A stretch of DNA of 64,000 nt. Origin: Fragilaria radians. Lineage: Eukaryota > Bacillariophyta > Fragilariophyceae > Fragilariales > Fragilariaceae. Location of the stretch: assembly GCA_900642245.1 (NCBI GenBank), contig CAAAJI010000004.1:464342-528341 (forward strand). The letters are read 5' to 3'. Shown here piece by piece: positions 57,218-64,000 of the stretch; position 1 is the first letter of the stretch; the number at the start of each line of letters is the position of its first letter. The translations under genes and the position numbers were made by a program. Below the pieces are notes generated by a model that was not told where the DNA came from, ran no database searches, and saw only the letters and a list, made by a program, of their open reading frames with translations.

Positions 57218-60200
57218 CTAGCCCTCGAAAACCCTGGATAAAGTATTGGATATCAAAGGTATAACGACATAAGTAATGACCGCAGCACTTGCAACAAGAG
57301 ATCCAACTTTTGCATAAGCTGCAGAATCACTTTCCGGTTGAGCATGTCTCTTCGTGGGTTGACCAACTGGAGCCTCAGTGAGAGAAGGAACTTCTGACTG
57401 TTCTTATTGGTTAGTTTCAAGGGTTTTCAAACGAAGCGTGCATATCTAAAATAACTTACATGTGGTATCATGTCACCTTCCAAATGCTGACCTTGCACTC
57501 GTACACAGTGCCTTCCAGCTTCCCGCATGGTAACTTCAGCAAAAGTGAGCTCTTGAGGCCGAAAAGGAGTGGCGTTAGACTCCGACAGAGGATAGTCCAC
57601 CCACCGATCGTCCTTTAAGACAGGAACTTGCATGATAAATCTTCCGAAAAGAAACTGTTTCATATCCTTAAGCTTTCTTGCATTTTCTCGATTAATCCTA
57701 GCTTCCTCGATACGTTTCGCTAAGTATTTTTCTTTCATTTTCTTCGCAACCGCCTTGAGCTTCGAGATTTCCTGTTCCGACATGTTTTCCATCGGGGACC
57801 AATAGTAAATGTCGACAAGTTTCATCCACGGCCCAAAGAGTGTCCACACCAAAATTCTGGAGGTCCATCTGATGACGAAAAACCAGGGGACCAAAAGCGA
57901 TGCAACTGAAAGGAGTATGCTGCATAATGAAACCCAGAATGACAAGTAACATTCTTCCCAAAGAATTATGTTGCGGACATATCGTAGTATCTGGCATATG
58001 ATAAATAGGTACCCCTGAATTGGCTCAAGAAAGGGTTTCCATATATCAACAGTGACAATTGCGCTACTTTTCTTTGTTGTTATATCGATTTGGGTATCTC
58101 CAATTTGTTGGGCTTCAAGTTGTGCTTGCTTGGCAGCTTCTTCGGCTTCCTTCTTTGCCTCCAAGGCCTTCTTCAAATTGACATCCTTTTTTTCTTGCCA
58201 CATCTTTTCATATTCAAGTATGGAAAGTGAATCATGGTTAGCTTCGATTCTAGTTGGAGGAAATCCATTACCAAAAGCTAATGCCATAAACATTTCAGAG
58301 AATGATTTACAGCGCCTCCAAGCATTTGGATGATTTCGGCGAAAATTCAAGGTTGAATGAAGCAACCATGCAACCGACATAAAGAAGTAACTAGGAATCA
58401 TTTGTGGATACTCAACTACAATAATGCTGCCTAAGAAAAGCAAGAAAGAATTGAGAGGCAACAATACTTTCATCCCAAACAAAACTACAGGGGATTGACC
58501 GCGCCAAAGCAGAACAGTTTTAATGGCTTCTTTGACGTAAACATCGCAACCCATATACGACTGCAATTCGTGGACATGACTGAGGATATTAAAATGGCGC
58601 ATGAGAAGAAAACCGAAATACAAATCAATTTCAGGCATGAACGTACGCCTTGAGGGTTTCATATGAATATGATACCATATCATATCCTCCATCGCAAGCA
58701 GAATGAAGGACTTTGAAGTCTTTCCTGTCTTTCACATTCACATAAATAGTTTTTGGAGGCTGAAGAGTGCTAGCCAATAGCTTTTGCTCATTTTCAATTT
58801 CTATGCGAAGACGTATTGTGATTTTACCTCTTTTTTCTCGGGCTTTACTCTTACCGGAAACATAAAGGTCGTAACTCAGGGTGTAAAGCGTATCCGGTTG
58901 AAGATTAGAGAGGTTCACAGCCACACGGCCAATTAGGTCATGGTCCTCTAAGTCATGATCAAAAACTCCTATAAAAAGTTGGGAGCTGGGATGATACATG
59001 TGAAAGATAAAAGCTCGTTTTGTCCATGGCATCCACATTGGATTCAAATCATCGTGAATTATATCAGTTTGTGCCCAAATATCTTCATAGATAAGACAAG
59101 CAAAGGCGTCAGTTAAATTTCCAGCGAAACTACCCAAATCAAGGTTGGGTAAGTTGCTGCAGGATAAAACTTCGACAAATACGCGTCCGAGATCTCCGGA
59201 ACCAGCATCGATCCACTGCCGGGATTCAGCTAAAACTTCTTGTTCCATTTGCTCCATAGTCATCCAAGTGGTTTCTTCCACTCGTTTTGGATCAGGTCCT
59301 GGACGAATGCGGTACTTTAAATTTTGGTCGTGAGATTTGATAATAATTTTTCAAATGAGTATAAACAAAAATAATTTACCTTTTTCACTGGAGGCCCCAT
59401 TCCGATTCGTTCTACTTTTATATTACCGTTCATCATCGTGTCGATTGTAATCTTTTTCTTTGATTCAGCGTGAATGATACGCATTGACTCCTCAGAAACC
59501 ACATCTTTATTCGAACTTTGAATGACTTTGTTTTCCATAAACATTTCGTCAGATTTAGTCGCTCGGCGAACTCTAACAGCCAGTGACCCAGTAGCATCAT
59601 TCCCGTCTAGCTGGAGCTGGATACGCTTACCATCGCAGTGAAAGAGAGTAGACGGGTCTATATGAGCATGACCCAAGCGTTCGTCTGAGCCTATTGTGTC
59701 AAAGTCCATGATGTCGAAGTCCATTCCGTCACCTTGGAAAAGGTCTTTCGCAGTCACTTTCAACAAGAACAAACTACCCGTCTTTATGGTCCAGATAGGG
59801 TCTAGGCTAATCGAAGCAAGTTTTAGAGACAAAAGATGATGTAACGCAATAAAACCGCAAGACTTACTTCGAAGAGATATATTTCGTTCGGTGTTGAAGC
59901 TCATGGTTGAAATAACAAAGAACATAAGGATCTGATGACTTGATATCGCTTACACGAAGGTTTGTAGCTCCAACGATCTCCACCAAAAAAGAGAAAGTAT
60001 CAGTAGGTTCTATGCCAAGACCAGATGTGTGGAGCGAGAATTTCTGATTCAAACGTTGCTCTTCCATTAACCTCTGTGTATCAATAAAGTTTACGCAATC
60101 TAAGGCTTCTTCATCGGAACCGAAGAAGATACGTCTATTCTGTGTCATTTTTCGAAACTTAAGGATGCAGGTAAGACAATTTTTGTGAGCTTTGACAATG

Positions 60201-60502
60201 GTCATCGCTTTCAAGGAAAGCAAAAACTTAGTCTTCCATCCCGGATAATCCGGCATTGTTAAGTTATGATCCTGAATTCCAAGTACAGATACATCGTCGA
60301 TTCCATTATCGGTTTCTCCGTTTTGAACAGGATTATAGACTACGATTTCATCTTTCGATTTTTCTGTTGATTTAAGCTTGGATGATTTTTTCTGGTCTTT
60401 GTTGTCGGGATCCAAGATACTGAATTACAGCATGTGAGAGTGTTGCAACCATTTTCCGTGTAAAGCACATAATGCGTACGCACCGAACCAAACATTCTTC
60501 AT
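57218..60502 (-). CDS. PH/C2-domain multi-membrane-segment protein (MCTP-like)
   Basis: Probably a membrane-anchored Ca2+/lipid-binding tether. Six exons: 60502-60480, 60419-59868, 59806-59380, 59314-58647, 58579-57460 and 57397-57218. Introns are 60, 61, 65, 67 and 62 nt. The spliced length is an exact multiple of three, 989 aa. A PH-like end lies at about residues 60-130 (RRIFFGSDEEALDCVNFI). A first C2 domain spans about 150-280, with SSDPYVLCYF and acidic loop DFDTIGSDERLG. A second C2 domain has GRVFVEVLSCSNLPNLD and FDHDLEDHDLIGR. After YDMVSYSYETLKAHVHELQS come several hydrophobic segments, an Ala/Glu/Lys-rich coiled coil (EAKKEAEEAAKQAQLEAQQ), more membrane segments (LLSVASLLVPWFFVI) and a final one (VGSLVASAAVITYVVIPLIS). 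The first exon (MKNVWFGA) is the least certain; without it the frame starts at a TTG. Confidence 0.87.
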
Positions 60503-63500
60503 AGCTACTTCCGCTTGCGCTTTGCAGTCTATGCACTTCTACACTGAACAAGCGTCTACTACGACTAAGAAAATTTGGCAGAAGATGTCCCTAGATTTTT
60601 TCCCGTGGCAAAAAGAACAGAGTGTTGGTGTGGAAAGTCTGAAAAAATGATGATGATTGTAAACATGCCATACCTTTAGGGATTCCGTAGGCGGATTGGT
60701 ATATACATACCAATGGCTTGCCACAACAGAGGACGGCGAGTTCATTGAGAAGCAACTGTTTGGCGCAACTAACTCTCTCTGGTCTAACAAAGGTTGATAT
60801 ATAGATTTTATTAGCAGTCAAGAATTTCGACAGAGATTCTATGGATTGTTGGGAATCGTAAATTCCATGTAAATTCATGTTGGAGCAAAAATCCTAACGT
60901 CTCCAGCATGATCCATAAAGAGTACAGGGAATAACCTTTCATGATAACTTCAATCCACTTTTTACTGTTTACAGTTTCATGCCACATACAGAAGAGGCAA
61001 AGGTAACTAAATGTGCACATCAAACTCCGGAAAGTAAAGGCTGAAAGATCATGATGAAATACTTATGAATCAAAATGTAATCAATCAGTAGAAAAAAGAT
61101 AATTTTATCTCAGCAGCTACGCCGTTGTTCAAAATAGGATCATTTGAACCTAACTGAATTACATTTATCTGGTGCCTAATCCTCAGCATAGTTGAAATCC
61201 ATAAATGATCTTCCTCGAAGTAGTGCTTGAATTTCCTATTGAAAAATAGTTTGCATTGTTTGCATTGCCTTATCCATTCGTTCCTCTTCCATTCACATGA
61301 CTGGTATTGTATACATTATCAATATCATCTACATTTTTGGAGTCCAATAAAAGACTTATTTGCAATCATCTTTCCACGTCAACTAATTTAAGATGTTAGA
61401 AAAAATATTTAGCAGACACATTTTATTTAATCAAAGATAATCATTACTATTCCACTATTTATCAGGACAAAACTGAGAACAAGATCCAGATTATATCTGC
61501 TGTATCAAAGGTCATTACAATGGAAACGAAAAGGGTAAACTTTGATCTACCTTTCTATTATTTTTGGTTGTTCTGAAGGAAAAAGTAACCTTTGTCCTTC
61601 ACGACATATTGGTTTTTTTAATCGTAGCAATACCAATCTACAGGAATAACTCAATAAACAACTAGCAAGTCACAATGAAATTTTTTTAACATGACTTCAG
61701 CTGCGAGCTCACCTGTTTTATCCCATAGAATGGATACCTAGTTTCAGACCATGGAATTTGGTGACTAAGAAAGGACGATATTTGTTGCACTTGACATAAA
61801 CACTATTAAAACATGATTCAATCATAATTATGATCATATTCTTCAAAGCTCTCCACTAAGAGAGTGAATTAGCTCCACATTACAAGACATAACCGTGATA
61901 GTCTCATGTTTGGGAAAGGCTTTTCAAGTCTTGAATAAGAAGATGATAGGGTTGGAATAACATTACACCATTCCTTTGCATATGGCTACAACAATAATTC
62001 AAGAAGAAAACATATCTTCGATGTTACAGGAATGACTAGATATGCGTATGTTTTTCAACACCGATAATCGCTTTAGAAGAAAAAGTTCCTGAATGATAGG
62101 GAAGACCTTTACTCTCAGCAGTCAGCCATAGGTTTCATTTTTTTCCATGAAAAAGTATATTTTTTAATCTGTGGAGTGTCTGAACCAAGTAATCGTTGAC
62201 GTGACAAAAAAGCGCATATACGCGATAGAAGTACCAGATCAGTTTCCTAAAAAATAAAACCATGCATTTTTGCCATAGCCGTTATCATAATGAGACAAAG
62301 TGCTCTCAAGGCAATCAGAACAGTCGAAAGCCATTTACACAATTCAGAATATTTCATGAAAACATGTAACTCTAGGGTAGTTGTTTCTTTGTTTTCTAGA
62401 CATTGAATGTCATGTGTTTCACATCAAGATTCACTTGAGATGGAAACCTGGAACAATTGGGGAACAAGATTGAAGTTAAATAAAACAGCCGTAGAATATC
62501 AATTTAATCCTGATTTCCAAAAGAGTAGACTTAGCTACATGAGGGTAAATTTACCTGATTCTTTTGAAGTGAACGCAGCCTGATAAGTCAAAAATATTTG
62601 CTTTTTTTAAATGACATGCTGACTTAGCGCATGCCCGAGATGGGCTATGCCAGAAATTTATATGGCAGGAAAATCGTTCGCAAGATTGTCAATAGTCATT
62701 TAATTCTCATTAATTCTGCTCCCAACAAGTCAATTCTTCCAATGTAAGCCCATCGTGCCATCTGAGTCCCTACGTTGTTAGAAGACGGGATTGTTTCTCC
62801 GAAGAACAAATTCAAGAGTTGCTCGGCTATGTCGATAAAAGTTCAATATATTATCAAACGATATTTCTTCAATGTTACCACGCAAATGTCTCCAATTCAT
62901 GGTTTGCATGGGAGAGAATCACAAGTGACAACCATTTCTCTTTATGTCAATGAAATTCATCATTTAATCCTTAAATTCTTAATTAGGGGTTATTATCATT
63001 CCATATGACTGGAAGCTAGAGCAAAGATTTTTATCTTGACTTCATCTGTTTTCTTGCATCAAGAATTGAATGATTTTTATCCTTTATCTTTGTTGTGAAG
63101 TATTGCATTGGACTATGGAAAGCACAATTTTACAACCTACAATGACAAACTAATGTGCAATAGTAACTTTCATCTTTGAAAAACTATCCCTCATCTAATG
63201 ATATTTGTAAATCGAATGAATCTGTGTTTCCTTGTTTAATTGTGAATGGAGTTGGAGAGCAACAATATGAATGGATGATAGACCCTTTTCTTGGGAAATA
63301 TTGTATTGATCATATTTGTCTTTGAATCGTAGCTCATTTAAAAATAGATAGACATGCAACATACTTGATGTCATGTCATTTAACTTCAGTCACATCCCTT
63401 CAAGAGATAATCATTTGAACTTTATGTTTCTTCTATCGATTCTGCCAAGCAAATTGCATGTTTCATTATTGAGAAAGTCCTCATTCTATCACTTGGTTCC

Positions 63501-64000
63501 TAACTCAATCTCTCTTGAACCATGATACAAGTCAGTTTCCGCAATATTTTCTATGATTGTCAGGATCAAATGTGAAAAAATGTTGCGGCTTAAAGATTTC
63601 AGCTTCCACATGAGTATATGTTTTGTCTTGGCTTTGAAAATTTTCCAGGGCCTACATCTTGCATTGCCTTAACAAAAAAGCTTCTGTCAATTTTGATCGC
63701 ATTTCTATCTATATCTAGATATCGTGAAAAAATATCCCAAATAAATGAATATACTGGTACATATAATCCCTATTCACATATATTATAGTCCATTGCAGAA
63801 AAGAGCAGTTAGAGATTCCTTCATAAAGGGAGATGCAAAGAATAAATTTTGAATTTGCTTATCTTGATGTTATGAGGATACTTCCACTCCTAGTTATTAA
63901 CTTTAATACTACTCTAGCTTCAACTTTTCCCATCTCAAAACGTCACTTCTCACTTCAGTTTCTTTGCAGACAACCCTTTAAACATATTATATTCAGGTAA
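60503..64000. other. Long intergenic region, no gene supported
   Basis: About 3.5 kb to the window end. Overlapping minus-strand frames at 60539-61023 and a plus frame at 62775-63008 have no recognisable content and mutually contradictory frames. The left end presumably holds the promoter of the C2-domain gene. Confidence 0.5.

Noticed and set aside
60413..60415. TTG start for the C2-domain protein
   Set aside because: It is not an ATG; an upstream exon with ATG and a 60-nt intron gives a consistent frame.
62775..63008. 77-codon open frame near the right end
   Set aside because: No motif, and an overlapping second frame of similar length is also open. Not distinguishable from chance in AT-rich DNA.
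1..64000. CRISPR array, defence island, phage or biosynthetic cluster
   Set aside because: No regularly spaced repeats, no phage or defence genes, and neighbouring genes have unrelated housekeeping roles typical of a eukaryotic chromosome.

Overview
This window looks like nuclear DNA of an AT-rich photosynthetic stramenopile, most likely a diatom. The evidence is: genes of 1 to 6 exons with short GT-AG introns (51-119 nt, mostly 60-85 nt); a plastid-type bipartite presequence with a Thr-Ala/Phe junction on a shikimate-pathway enzyme; an OHCU-decarboxylase/HIU-hydrolase fusion of the type known from diatoms and plants; a heat-shock-factor gene; and decayed Ty1/copia and LINE-type retroelements that resemble diatom families. 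The species cannot be named from this sequence alone. There is no bacterial, plasmid, viral or CRISPR architecture.

Layout. 0-1.1 kb: broken copia pieces. 1.8-2.7 kb (-): allantoin synthase fusion. 6.3-7.4 kb (+): unidentified 382-aa protein. 7.9-9.35 kb (-): copia pseudogene. 10.3-12.5 kb (+): plastid-type dehydroquinate dehydratase/shikimate dehydrogenase. 12.6-13.4 kb (-): MRTO4 ribosome-assembly factor. 14.3-16.6 kb (-): a LINE remnant abutting a copia remnant, possibly extending to 18.2 kb. 23.3-24.6 kb (+): AlgH/UPF0301 protein with a LYR-like N-terminus and one frame break. 26.2-28.2 kb (+): kinesin. 29.4-31.2 kb (-): heat shock factor. 32.65-34.3 kb (-): a second LINE-plus-copia remnant. 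34.9-37.4 kb (-): WD40 protein. 37.8-40.6 kb (+): ribonucleotide reductase large subunit. 41.6-43.3 kb (-): PUS3-type pseudouridine synthase. 45.4-46.9 kb (-): SGNH hydrolase. 48 kb (+): possible 55-aa gene. 49.36-50.0 kb: run of Ns. 50.1-50.5 kb (+): copia RNase H remnant. 51.4 kb (-): tRNA-Gln(CUG). 54.5-55.5 kb (+): 2-oxoglutarate/Fe(II) oxygenase. 57.2-60.5 kb (-): six-exon PH/C2/multi-membrane-segment protein. The last 3.5 kb holds no gene I can support.

The genes are unrelated housekeeping and regulatory functions (purine catabolism, aromatic amino acids, ribosome and tRNA maturation, dNTP synthesis, membrane tethering, transport, stress transcription). I see no operon-like or defence-like cluster and no strong case for a new multi-gene system. 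The most useful leads are single-gene oddities: a type I dehydroquinase without its Schiff-base lysine, a ribonucleotide reductase with a secretory/plastid-like leader, a LYR-AlgH fusion with a one-base frame break, and two retroelement loci with the same LINE-then-copia order and similar internal deletions.

Exon boundaries were assigned by reading splice signals and protein continuity by eye. Several open frames start at non-ATG codons, so starts were re-chosen at ATG where possible.
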